The notes under the pieces are model-generated. The model was not told the DNA's origin. It searched no databases and saw only the letters and a list, made by a program, of their open reading frames with translations. Positions 54,431-63,156 of a stretch of 64,000 bases of DNA are shown piece by piece; within the stretch, counting starts at the first letter, position 1, and the number at the start of each line of letters is the position of its first letter. Source of the DNA: Flavobacteriaceae bacterium (GTDB lineage Bacteria > Bacteroidota > Bacteroidia > Flavobacteriales > Flavobacteriaceae); contig JAQWFW010000010.1 in assembly GCA_029238515.1 (NCBI GenBank), forward strand, positions 1 through 64,000. Reading direction: 5' to 3'. A program made the position numbers and the translations under genes.

Positions 54431-57007
54431 ATGGCAGTTCAACCAAAATTAGAACGTTTCAGAAAGAATGTACTTTCTAAATTTCAGATATACAACAGTA
54501 TATTTATGACGCTTCCTTTTGATCAAATTACCAAAACTGGGGTGTTGTTGCCTTTGTTTCACGAAACTTGTGAAAAAGGTTATGCCGCAGGCGAAAACCC
54601 AAGTACTATAGTTGATACGTTTTTTCAGAAATATCAAGCAAGACGAACCAAAAAAAGTCAAATCAAACTTTTGTTTCGATTTATTCAATACATAGAACGC
54701 CAGGTTGTTCTATTTGATGCTATTGAAGATGCTGCTTTTCCAGTCATCAACAATATGGATGGTATCGGTACATTGCGCAGTCTAAAAGAAAAAGCTTTTT
54801 CTGAAAATAAAATAGATGAGCTTAAAGCTTATTTAGACGAATTTAAAGTCCGTATAGTCCTTACCGCACACCCTACGCAGTTTTATCCTGGATCTGTTTT
54901 GGGGATCATCACTGACTTGACTGAAGCCATCAAGGACAACGACTTAAGTCGGATCAATAGCTTGCTAGCACAATTGGGAAAAACGCCATTTTTTAAGCAT
55001 ACAAAACCTACACCTTTCGATGAAGCTGTGAATCTTATATGGTATTTAGAAAATGTATTTTATGATTCTTTCGGCTCTATTTTCGATTACATTCAACAAA
55101 ATATTTATGATCACAAAGTCATAAAAAATGAAATCATAAACATTGGATTTTGGCCCGGTGGTGATCGGGACGGAAATCCATTTGTTCTTCCAGACACAAC
55201 ACTGAAAGTTGCTGGACTACTGAAAAAATCGATCCTGAAAAATTATGCCAAAGATCTGAAAAAATTAAAACGAAAGTTAACTTTTCGTGGGGTTGAAAAT
55301 CGAATTGAAAAATTGATTGATGATGCATACAATGGGATTACAAATCCAGGTGCTTTCGATCTAGACACCTTTGTGTTGGAGTTGAAAGAGGTGCGTAAAA
55401 TTGTTAGTCGAGACCACCACGCACTGTATTTGAATGAGATTACAAGTTTAATCAACAAAACACAGCTTTTTGGACATCATTTTGCAACCTTAGATATTCG
55501 TCAAGACAGTAGAATTCACCACAAAGTGTTTTCAAAAATTGTAGAAAAATCTATAGCGGCGAAGAACGCTATATTTCCTGAAAATTACGATGCTTTAACA
55601 GAAGATGAGCAAATAGAAGTTCTTTCTAAAGTTGATGCAGTTCTAGACACCTCCATTTTCGAAGATGAATTAGTTAAAAACACTCTTGAAACGATCAAAG
55701 TCGTCAAAGAAATTCAAAACACTAATGGTGAGAAAGGTGCGCACCGTTATATCATCAGTAACAATCAAACGGCATTAAATGTAATGCAATTGTATGCCAT
55801 GCTGAAGTTAGTTGCCTTCAACGATCGTCTTTCTATAGATATTGTACCGCTTTTTGAAACGGTAACAGATTTAGAAAATGCACCCAAAGTGATGGAACAA
55901 TTGTACACCAACAAAGCATACAAAGCGCATTTGAGGTCTCGTGGTCAGAAACAAACCATAATGTTAGGTTTTTCGGATGGCACAAAAGATGGCGGATATT
56001 TCATGGCCAATTGGGCAATTTTTAAGGCAAAAGAAGCTTTGACGCAGATTTCAAAGCAGTACAATATTGATGTTGTCTTTTTCGATGGTCGAGGTGGGCC
56101 ACCGGCTCGTGGCGGAGGAAAAACCCACCAATTCTACGCATCACTGGGACCAACTATTGAAGATAAAGAAGTTCAACTCACAATTCAAGGGCAAACCATT
56201 AGTTCTAATTTTGGTACCCCAGAATCATCAAAATATAACTTAGAACAATTGATTAGTTCTGGTTTGTCCAATAGCTTAGGTTCTGAAAACAAAGGATTTT
56301 CAGACCAAGATCGAAAAACTATGGATGAATTGGCAACCTTGAGTTATGAAACTTATCAAGACTTCAAAGGGCATCCAAAATTCATTCCGTATTTGGAGCG
56401 TATCAGTACGTTGAAATATTATGCTAAAGCAAACATTGGGAGTCGTCCATCAAAAAGATCTAAATCTGACCGATTGATTTTCTCAGATTTGAGAGCAATA
56501 CCTTTTGTGGGATCATGGAGTCAATTGAAGCAAAATGTTCCTGGATTTTTTGGTGTTGGAACAGCAATTCATTCTTTTGAAGAGCGTGGAGAACTGGACA
56601 AGGTCATATCGTTATACAATAATTCTAGTTTCTTCAAGACTCTTTTGGAAAACAGTATGATGTCTTTAAGTAAATCATTTTTTGCACTTACAAAATACAT
56701 GGCTGAAGATGAGGAGTTTGGTGCATTTTGGAACATTATTTACCAAGAGTATCAGCTTACATTGCGTTTGTTGCTCAAAATAACCGGCTACAAAGAGTTG
56801 ATGGAAAATGAACCAAGTGGAAAAGCTTCTATCGATGTGCGCGAGTCTATTGTACTGCCATTAGTAACGATACAGCAATATGCTCTAAGAAAGATTCAGC
56901 ATTTACAAAAACAAAAAACGGTTGATAAGGAGCAAATTGAAGTTTTTGAAAAGATTGTGACGCGTACGCTGTATGGCATCATCAATGCGAGTAGAAACTC
57001 TGCCTAA
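54431..57007 (+). CDS. ppc: Phosphoenolpyruvate carboxylase (divergent form)
   Basis: This 858-residue enzyme makes oxaloacetate from phosphoenolpyruvate and bicarbonate, replenishing the TCA cycle. The catalytic His is in VLTAHPTQFYPG (usual motif TAHPTE), the second site in MLGFSDGTKDGGYF (usual GYSDSGKDAG), and the glycine-rich loop reads GRGGPPARGGGKTH instead of GRGGTVGRGGGPTH. The C-terminus is RNSA rather than the usual NTG. The key His, Lys and Arg residues are kept, so activity is likely, but allosteric control may differ. It is transcribed alone and followed by a terminator. Confidence 0.9.
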   Translation: MAVQPKLERFRKNVLSKFQIYNSIFMTLPFDQITKTGVLLPLFHETCEKGYAAGENPSTIVDTFFQKYQARRTKKSQIKLLFRFIQYIERQVVLFDAIEDAAFPVINNMDGIGTLRSLKEKAFSENKIDELKAYLDEFKVRIVLTAHPTQFYPGSVLGIITDLTEAIKDNDLSRINSLLAQLGKTPFFKHTKPTPFDEAVNLIWYLENVFYDSFGSIFDYIQQNIYDHKVIKNEIINIGFWPGGDRDGNPFVLPDTTLKVAGLLKKSILKNYAKDLKKLKRKLTFRGVENRIEKLIDDAYNGITNPGAFDLDTFVLELKEVRKIVSRDHHALYLNEITSLINKTQLFGHHFATLDIRQDSRIHHKVFSKIVEKSIAAKNAIFPENYDALTEDEQIEVLSKVDAVLDTSIFEDELVKNTLETIKVVKEIQNTNGEKGAHRYIISNNQTALNVMQLYAMLKLVAFNDRLSIDIVPLFETVTDLENAPKVMEQLYTNKAYKAHLRSRGQKQTIMLGFSDGTKDGGYFMANWAIFKAKEALTQISKQYNIDVVFFDGRGGPPARGGGKTHQFYASLGPTIEDKEVQLTIQGQTISSNFGTPESSKYNLEQLISSGLSNSLGSENKGFSDQDRKTMDELATLSYETYQDFKGHPKFIPYLERISTLKYYAKANIGSRPSKRSKSDRLIFSDLRAIPFVGSWSQLKQNVPGFFGVGTAIHSFEERGELDKVISLYNNSSFFKTLLENSMMSLSKSFFALTKYMAEDEEFGAFWNIIYQEYQLTLRLLLKITGYKELMENEPSGKASIDVRESIVLPLVTIQQYALRKIQHLQKQKTVDKEQIEVFEKIVTRTLYGIINASRNSA

Positions 57008-57014
57008 TAAAAAC

Positions 57015-57047
57015 AAAACCCTAAAGTGAAGCTTTAGGTTTTTTTCT
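57015..57047 (+). terminator. ppc terminator
   Basis: AAAACC-C-TAAAG (57015-57026) pairs with CTTTAGGTTTTT (57032-57043) with one bulged C, followed by a T-rich run, just after the ppc stop. Confidence 0.85.
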
Positions 57048-57146
57048 TTCTCAATAAGTACTAAATAAGAATCAAATTGATGCTTTTCAAAAACCGCCCT
57101 ACCTTACATATATAATCTCATTCACTTTGGTGTATTGTGCACAACG

Positions 57147-57183
57147 AAAAAAGCCCCTAGGTACGAATACCTAAGGACTTTTT
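57147..57183 (-). terminator. Porin gene terminator with UUCG-type loop
   Basis: On the minus strand the stem AAAAAGTCCTTAGGTA pairs with TACCTAGGGGCTTTTT (two G-U pairs) and closes the tetraloop TTCG. It ends 31 bases after the porin stop codon and is followed by a T-run. Confidence 0.88.
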
Positions 57184-57213
57184 AATCACAAACAAAAAAA
57201 TGTTTTTAATGTC

Positions 57214-58215
57214 TTAGAAGCTGTAGATTGCAGCGATAGTGAATGCTGAGAGAGAATCAGATGCAAGGCCATCGTTGTCAACATATGGCTCAGAGTTGCT
57301 CCATGAGTCTAATCTAACTTCTGGCTTAATTGTTAAGTTTTCAACAGTGTAGCTTCCCGTAAGAGTAGTTGCAAATACGCTTGGAAGGTCATCTGCTTCA
57401 TCATCATGAAGTCCAAAAAGCTCACCTCTAAGTCCAATTGTAAACGTCTCAGAAGTAGCCAATTGTGGATAAAGTGCAACTCCGTAGAATCCAGCGTCAT
57501 CACTTACTTGATAAGCACCATTGATCCCTAAAAAGAAGTCGTCTGAAAGGTCAAAACCACCTGTATAGTCGATTTCGAATCCTAATACTTCTTCATCGTC
57601 ATAGTACAAGTTCAAGAACTGTCCTGCATACCCTAACTGAGCACCCAAAGCATATCCTCCAGTAGTATTGTTGTTTACATCTGTTGGGTTCATTAGCGCA
57701 AGCATTAAGCTAAAGTCACCTAAATCAAAATCAGCTTTCAAACCAACCATTGAAAATGGACCGCTTGAAAATAAGTAAGATGTACTGTAGTTAAAGTTTC
57801 CTGCAGGAGAAATGACTTCGTAACCTAAGTATGTGTTAAAACGTCCCATTGTAAGAGTAGTGGTTTCAGACACATTCCAGTATGCATATAATTGGTTGAG
57901 GTTGTACCCGCCAATAGCTGCATCACCTCTCGGTCCAAAAACAACATCGGCAACAACACCTGTTTTCTCACCTTCGTATGAAACTACAAGATTAGCCATA
58001 CCCAAGGCAAAACCTGTTTCGTCTGCAAATGAGGATCCAAATGCAACAGGAACTTCTTCTCCTTCATCGTTTAAAACTGTTGAATCGTCAGCTGTTGATA
58101 AATAACTCTGATAATAAGCGTCAACTGTTCCAGAAATAGAAAGTTTTGGTGCTTCATCCTGTGCAAAAACAGCTACAGAACATGTAATCGTTAATAATGT
58201 AAAAATTTTTTTCAT
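57214..58215 (-). CDS. Outer-membrane porin (Bbp2/OmpL-like beta barrel)
   Basis: This 333-residue outer-membrane protein has a signal peptide (MKKIFTLLTITCSVAVFAQ), then alternating strands characteristic of a beta barrel: LSISGTVDAYYQSYLS, GMANLVVSYEGEKTGVVADV, TLTMGRFNTYLGYEVISPAG and FTIAAIYSF at the C-terminus (terminal Phe). It matches the Bbp2/OmpL-like porin family. Acidic loops are frequent. Selectivity is unknown. It has a strong candidate promoter overlapping a repeat (TAACCCCC) also found upstream of gltB. Confidence 0.87.
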   Translation of the reverse strand: MKKIFTLLTITCSVAVFAQDEAPKLSISGTVDAYYQSYLSTADDSTVLNDEGEEVPVAFGSSFADETGFALGMANLVVSYEGEKTGVVADVVFGPRGDAAIGGYNLNQLYAYWNVSETTTLTMGRFNTYLGYEVISPAGNFNYSTSYLFSSGPFSMVGLKADFDLGDFSLMLALMNPTDVNNNTTGGYALGAQLGYAGQFLNLYYDDEEVLGFEIDYTGGFDLSDDFFLGINGAYQVSDDAGFYGVALYPQLATSETFTIGLRGELFGLHDDEADDLPSVFATTLTGSYTVENLTIKPEVRLDSWSNSEPYVDNDGLASDSLSAFTIAAIYSF

Positions 58216-58247
58216 AATAATTAGTTAATTTATAGTGATTAATGGCC

Positions 58248-58280
58248 CAAACATAGTATATAAAAATGGTAACCCCCAAA
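58248..58280 (-). promoter_or_regulatory. Porin gene promoter (TTTG-N21-TATGTTTG on minus)
   Basis: On the minus strand TTTG (58277-58280), a 21-base spacer and TATGTTTG (58248-58255) fit the Bacteroidota promoter. The -33 box sits beside the TAACCCCC element (58270-58277). Confidence 0.7.
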
Positions 58281-58343
58281 AAAATAAGGTATATAAAGTA
58301 ATTTTTATGTAGTTGATAAAAATAACCCCCTAAAATTTAGGGG
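58270..58343. promoter_or_regulatory. Pair of TAACCCCC sites between the porin gene and gltB
   Basis: TAACCCCC occurs at 58270-58277 and 58323-58330, 53 bases apart (about five helical turns). The second is one arm of a palindrome, CCCCTAAA-A-TTTAGGGG (58327-58343). The first overlaps the porin -33 region. They look like operator half and full sites for one regulator; no regulator gene is in the window. Confidence 0.45.
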
Positions 58344-58652
58344 TATTATGGTATTTATTTAATTATTTGTGAAATTAACATTGTTGTTTTTGGTGTAAAC
58401 ATGAAATTCCGCTTATTTTTTTAAGCACTTTAGTTGAATTATGAATTTGATTCGATAGGGTGTTGTCGCAGAAAAATTCACAAAAAAGGGTTGATAATTC
58501 ATCAAAAACCATAGGGCCAAAATATCTAAAATACATTTTAAAGCCGATAAATTATTAAAATCATAATAATGTATGCACTATGATTGTTAGTCCTCTTTTT
58601 GTCCTTATCTTTCATCTCTAATTTGTTGAAAATTAACGTTTAAAAAAAGGTT
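58344..58652. other. gltB upstream region
   Basis: This 309-base AT-rich stretch contains no supported gene. TTTG (58598-58601), a 17-base spacer and TAATTTG (58619-58625, one base short of the consensus) form a weak candidate promoter for gltB. GGTTGAT (58490s) and ATCAAAAACC nearby are an imperfect inverted pair. I see no riboswitch I can name. Confidence 0.35.
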
Positions 58653-61600
58653 ATGTTGAAAAAACAAGGGATGTATTTGCCAGAATTCGAGCACGACAAT
58701 TGTGGTGCTGGGTTTATTTGTAGTCTGGAAGGGAACAAGTCAAATGATATTATTCATAAAGCACTTCAAATTTTGGAGCGTTTAGAGCATAGGGGTGCTG
58801 TAAGCTCAGATGGTAAAACTGGTGACGGTGCCGGAATACTAACTGATATTCCTCACGAACTCTTTGTAAATGATTGTCCATTCGATTTGCCTAGTTTTGG
58901 GCAATATGCTACTGGAAATGTATTCCTGCCTAAAAAGGAGAATCAACGCGACTATTGCATCTCCGTCTTTGAAAAGTTTATCAAAGAACAAGGGCTGAAT
59001 GTTCAAGGATGGAGAGAAGTTCCTATTGACCCTTCAGTTTTGGGATCTATTGCAGAACAAACAGAACCTGTTGTAAAACAAATTTTCATTACCAAAAACA
59101 ACGATGAGCAAGAAGATTTTGAGTTTAAATTGAAACTGTTTATTGCGCGCAAAAAAGCGGAACATGAAATTTACAATTCAAAACTTTCAGAAAGCAACTT
59201 TTTTTACCTTCCAAGTCTCTCCACAAAAATCATAATATATAAAGGACTACTTATCCCAGAAGACATCAAGTTGTACTACAAAGATTTAGAAAATCCTTTG
59301 TTTGTAACTCGTCTTGCATTGGTGCATCAACGATTTTCGACCAATACTTTCCCAACATGGGATTTGGCACAACCTTTCAGATATATGTGTCACAACGGAG
59401 AAATCAATACTTTACGTGGTAATATATCTAGAATGCTTTCTCGTGAGGCATTACTCGAAAGCGACTGGTTTGGAGAAGACATAAAATCGATTCTTCCAGT
59501 AATTCTTCCTAAAAAATCTGATTCTGCTTCCATGGATATGGCTGTAGAATTGCTTTTGATGACAGGTCGTTCATTGCCCGAGGTCATGATGATGCTCATC
59601 CCAGAAGCATGGGAGAAAAATGACGAAATGTCGCCTACCAAAAAAGCATTTTACGAATATAACTCTTGCTTGATGGAACCTTGGGACGGACCAGCATCTA
59701 TCCCATTCACCGATGGAGATTATATTGGTGCTGTTTTGGACAGAAATGGACTACGACCTTCGCGATACTCTGTGACCAAAGATGGTTACGTGATTATGTC
59801 TTCGGAGATTGGAGTCATTGAATTGGCACCAGAAAATGTTGCACATCATGGTCGTTTGGAACCTGGAAAAATGTTTTTGGTGGATATGAATGAAGGCCGA
59901 ATCGTAAATGATGAAGAAATCAAAGAGGCCATCGCAGCAAAACAACCCTACAGTGCTTGGTTAGAGGATAATTTGGTCTATCTAAAGGAAATTCCTTACA
60001 ATGACTGCCCCGTTTTTCTTAATCAAGAATCACTTAATAAAAGAAAAGTGCTTTTTGGCTACACCCAAGAAGATATCAATACCATAATATTGCCAATGGC
60101 CAACCAAGCCAAAGAGCCCATTGGATCTATGGGAAGTGATACGCCTCTTGCGCTTTTATCTGAACGACCACAACTTATATACAATTACTTCAAGCAATTA
60201 TTTGCTCAAGTTACGAATCCACCACTAGATGGAATTCGTGAAGAATTGATCACAGACATTAGTTTGACTCTTGGTAGTGACCACAACATTTTCGAAATAA
60301 ATGAAGCACATTGCCAGAAGCTTAAAATTCAAAATCCAGTAATCTCAAAACAAGATTTGGATAAAATTAAAAGCTATGATCACCCTAATTTTAAAATTAC
60401 TTCTGCATCAATTCTGTACGATATCAGCAAGGGTCACAACGGTTTAGAAGATGCTCTAGATAACCTTTTAGAAACCGCTTCTGCACATGTTGATAACGGT
60501 ACAAATATTTTGATTCTCTCAGACCGTAATGTATCCAAAGATAAGGCGCCTATTCCAGCACTTTTGGCATGTTCATTCATCAATAGTGGTTTACAAAAAT
60601 TAGGAAAGCGTTCCAAAATAAGCATCATTATTGAGTCGGCAGAACCACGTGAGGTGCATCATTTTGCACTTTTGTTTGGCTATGGCGCAAGTGCCATTAA
60701 TCCATACATGGTAAATGAAATTATTGAAGATGAAGTTCTAAGCCAAGACCCAAAAGCAGATACCGAAAAAGCAATTGCCAATTACAATAAAGCAGTAGGG
60801 AAGGGTATTCTCAAAGTGATGAATAAAATTGGCATTTCAACACTCAACTCCTACAGAGGATCGCAATTATTCGAGTGTATTGGTATCAATACGCGTGTAG
60901 TCGAAAAATATTTTCCGAATACTGCGACAAGAATTCAAGGGGTTGATTTGCATCAATTGGAAAAAGAGATTTCTAAGCGCTATGCTTCTGCATATGTCAA
61001 AAAATCTATTGATGCGACATTAGACTTAGAAATGGGCGGTCAGTACCGTTGGAGAAGAAATGGGGAGCATCATTTGTTCAATCCACTTTCTATTGCAAAA
61101 CTTCAGGATTCTGTTCGTGCCAATAAGCCACAGAAATACAAAGAATATGCTGAGATAATCAACAATCAATCGAAGCAATTGATGACCATTCGTGGGCTGT
61201 TCGAATTTACCAACTATGATCCAATTCCATTGGAAGAAGTTGAACCTTGGACCAATATCGTAAAGCGTTTTAAAACTGGTGCAATGTCCTATGGATCAAT
61301 CAGTAAAGAAGCTCATGAAAACTTAGCTATTGCTATGAACAGAATTGGTGGAAAAAGTAATTCTGGTGAGGGTGGAGAAGACCAAGAACGTTTTTATAAA
61401 AATGCTAATGGTGATTGGAAAAACAGTGCTATCAAGCAAGTAGCATCTGGCCGATTTGGAGTTACATCTAATTACCTTTCAAATGCTCAGGAAATTCAAA
61501 TAAAAATGGCACAAGGTGCCAAGCCAGGAGAGGGCGGACAACTTCCTGGGCCAAAAGTAAATCCTGACATTGCTAAAACACGAAATTCAACGCCTTACGT

Positions 61601-63152
61601 AGGGCTTATTTCTCCGCCTCCACATCATGATATTTATTCTATTGAAGATTTATCGCAACTTATTTACGACTTAAAATCGGCAAACCGTCAAGCGCGTATC
61701 AATGTCAAACTTGTTTCTGAAGTTGGGGTAGGTACTGTAGCAGCAGGTGTAGCTAAAGCCAAAGCAGATGTAGTATTGATTTCCGGATATGACGGAGGAA
61801 CAGGGGCATCTCCTTTAACATCTCTAAAACATGCAGGACTTCCTTGGGAATTAGGTTTGGCCGAAGCACAACAAACCCTCGTAATGAATGATTTGAGGAG
61901 TAGAATTGTGGTAGAATGTGACGGTCAATTGAAAACAGGAAGAGATGTTGCAGTAGCTTGTCTTTTGGGAGCAGAAGAATTTGGATTCGCAACTGCACCG
62001 CTAGTAGCGTCTGGGTGTGTGATGATGCGTGCTTGTCACCTCAATACATGTCCAGTTGGAATTGCAACACAGAACCCTGAACTGCGCAAAAAATTCAAAG
62101 GAAAACCAGAGCATGTCGTAAACTTTATGTATTTCATTGCACAGGAATTACGTGAAATTATGGCTAAACTTGGTTTTAGAACCGTAGATGAAATGGTTGG
62201 TCAAGTCGATAAACTAGACCGTAACACAGCCATTGAACATTACAAATCTAGAGGGATTGATTTATCACCAATTCTTCATAAAGTTGAAGTCAGTAAAGAT
62301 GTTGATATTCTCAATACAGATAAGCAAGATCATCAATTGGAACGTGCTTTAGATTTTGAAATCATAGACAAGGCACATCCTGCTTTGTTCCGTAAAGAAC
62401 CAACAGTATTAGATTTAAAAATTAACAATGAAAATAGAGCAGTAGGCGCAATTTTGAGCAATGAGATATCTAAAATATACGGTGCTCAAGGATTGCCTGA
62501 TAGTACACTCAAAATTAACTTTAAAGGGTCTGCTGGTCAAAGTTTTGGTGCTTTTGCCACAAAAGGATTGACACTGAATGTTATTGGGAATACTAATGAC
62601 TACTTAGGTAAAGGATTGTCTGGTGCAAAAATTTCGGTACGTGTTCCAGATGAATCTACTATTGTTCCTGAGGAAAATATCATCATTGGAAATGTTGCAC
62701 TTTATGGAGCAACTTCTGGAGAGGTTTACATCAATGGTAAAGCTGGAGAGCGTTTTTGTGTTCGGAATTCTGGTGCAAAAGCGGTAGTCGAAGGGATTGG
62801 TGATCATGGTTGTGAATACATGACCGGTGGTGTGGCCGTTATTTTGGGCGATGTAGGCCGAAACTTTGGAGCAGGTATGAGTGGTGGTATTGCTTATGTT
62901 TATGATCCAAATCAAACATTTAAAAATAAATGCAATCAAGAAGGGCTCAATTTGGATCCGCTAAAAGAGGATGCTCATGTTTTAGAAATAAAAACACTCA
63001 TTGAAAATCATTACAACAATACTCTGAGTCCATTAGCTCAACGTATTTTGGAACAATGGGAAACAGAGCTCAAACATTTTGTTCGTGTTTTTCCAGAAGA
63101 ATACAAACAAGCATTAATAAGATTAAAAAACGAAAACCTCGTAAAAAAATAA
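58653..63152 (+). CDS. gltB: Glutamate synthase large subunit (NADPH-GOGAT alpha)
   Basis: This 1499-residue enzyme forms two glutamates from glutamine and 2-oxoglutarate. The class II amidotransferase cysteine is at residue 17 (HDNCGAGF), so a 16-residue propeptide is likely removed. The FMN/synthase domain contains SGEGGEDQERF, KPGEGGQLPGPKV and SGYDGGTGASPLTSLKHAG. The iron-sulfur cluster cysteines are 1122, 1128 and 1133 (CVMMRACHLNTCPVG). The C-terminal beta-helix domain carries GAKAVVEGIGDHGCEYMTGG. gltD follows after four bases. Confidence 0.97.
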   Translation: MLKKQGMYLPEFEHDNCGAGFICSLEGNKSNDIIHKALQILERLEHRGAVSSDGKTGDGAGILTDIPHELFVNDCPFDLPSFGQYATGNVFLPKKENQRDYCISVFEKFIKEQGLNVQGWREVPIDPSVLGSIAEQTEPVVKQIFITKNNDEQEDFEFKLKLFIARKKAEHEIYNSKLSESNFFYLPSLSTKIIIYKGLLIPEDIKLYYKDLENPLFVTRLALVHQRFSTNTFPTWDLAQPFRYMCHNGEINTLRGNISRMLSREALLESDWFGEDIKSILPVILPKKSDSASMDMAVELLLMTGRSLPEVMMMLIPEAWEKNDEMSPTKKAFYEYNSCLMEPWDGPASIPFTDGDYIGAVLDRNGLRPSRYSVTKDGYVIMSSEIGVIELAPENVAHHGRLEPGKMFLVDMNEGRIVNDEEIKEAIAAKQPYSAWLEDNLVYLKEIPYNDCPVFLNQESLNKRKVLFGYTQEDINTIILPMANQAKEPIGSMGSDTPLALLSERPQLIYNYFKQLFAQVTNPPLDGIREELITDISLTLGSDHNIFEINEAHCQKLKIQNPVISKQDLDKIKSYDHPNFKITSASILYDISKGHNGLEDALDNLLETASAHVDNGTNILILSDRNVSKDKAPIPALLACSFINSGLQKLGKRSKISIIIESAEPREVHHFALLFGYGASAINPYMVNEIIEDEVLSQDPKADTEKAIANYNKAVGKGILKVMNKIGISTLNSYRGSQLFECIGINTRVVEKYFPNTATRIQGVDLHQLEKEISKRYASAYVKKSIDATLDLEMGGQYRWRRNGEHHLFNPLSIAKLQDSVRANKPQKYKEYAEIINNQSKQLMTIRGLFEFTNYDPIPLEEVEPWTNIVKRFKTGAMSYGSISKEAHENLAIAMNRIGGKSNSGEGGEDQERFYKNANGDWKNSAIKQVASGRFGVTSNYLSNAQEIQIKMAQGAKPGEGGQLPGPKVNPDIAKTRNSTPYVGLISPPPHHDIYSIEDLSQLIYDLKSANRQARINVKLVSEVGVGTVAAGVAKAKADVVLISGYDGGTGASPLTSLKHAGLPWELGLAEAQQTLVMNDLRSRIVVECDGQLKTGRDVAVACLLGAEEFGFATAPLVASGCVMMRACHLNTCPVGIATQNPELRKKFKGKPEHVVNFMYFIAQELREIMAKLGFRTVDEMVGQVDKLDRNTAIEHYKSRGIDLSPILHKVEVSKDVDILNTDKQDHQLERALDFEIIDKAHPALFRKEPTVLDLKINNENRAVGAILSNEISKIYGAQGLPDSTLKINFKGSAGQSFGAFATKGLTLNVIGNTNDYLGKGLSGAKISVRVPDESTIVPEENIIIGNVALYGATSGEVYINGKAGERFCVRNSGAKAVVEGIGDHGCEYMTGGVAVILGDVGRNFGAGMSGGIAYVYDPNQTFKNKCNQEGLNLDPLKEDAHVLEIKTLIENHYNNTLSPLAQRILEQWETELKHFVRVFPEEYKQALIRLKNENLVKK

Positions 63153-63156
63153 TACT

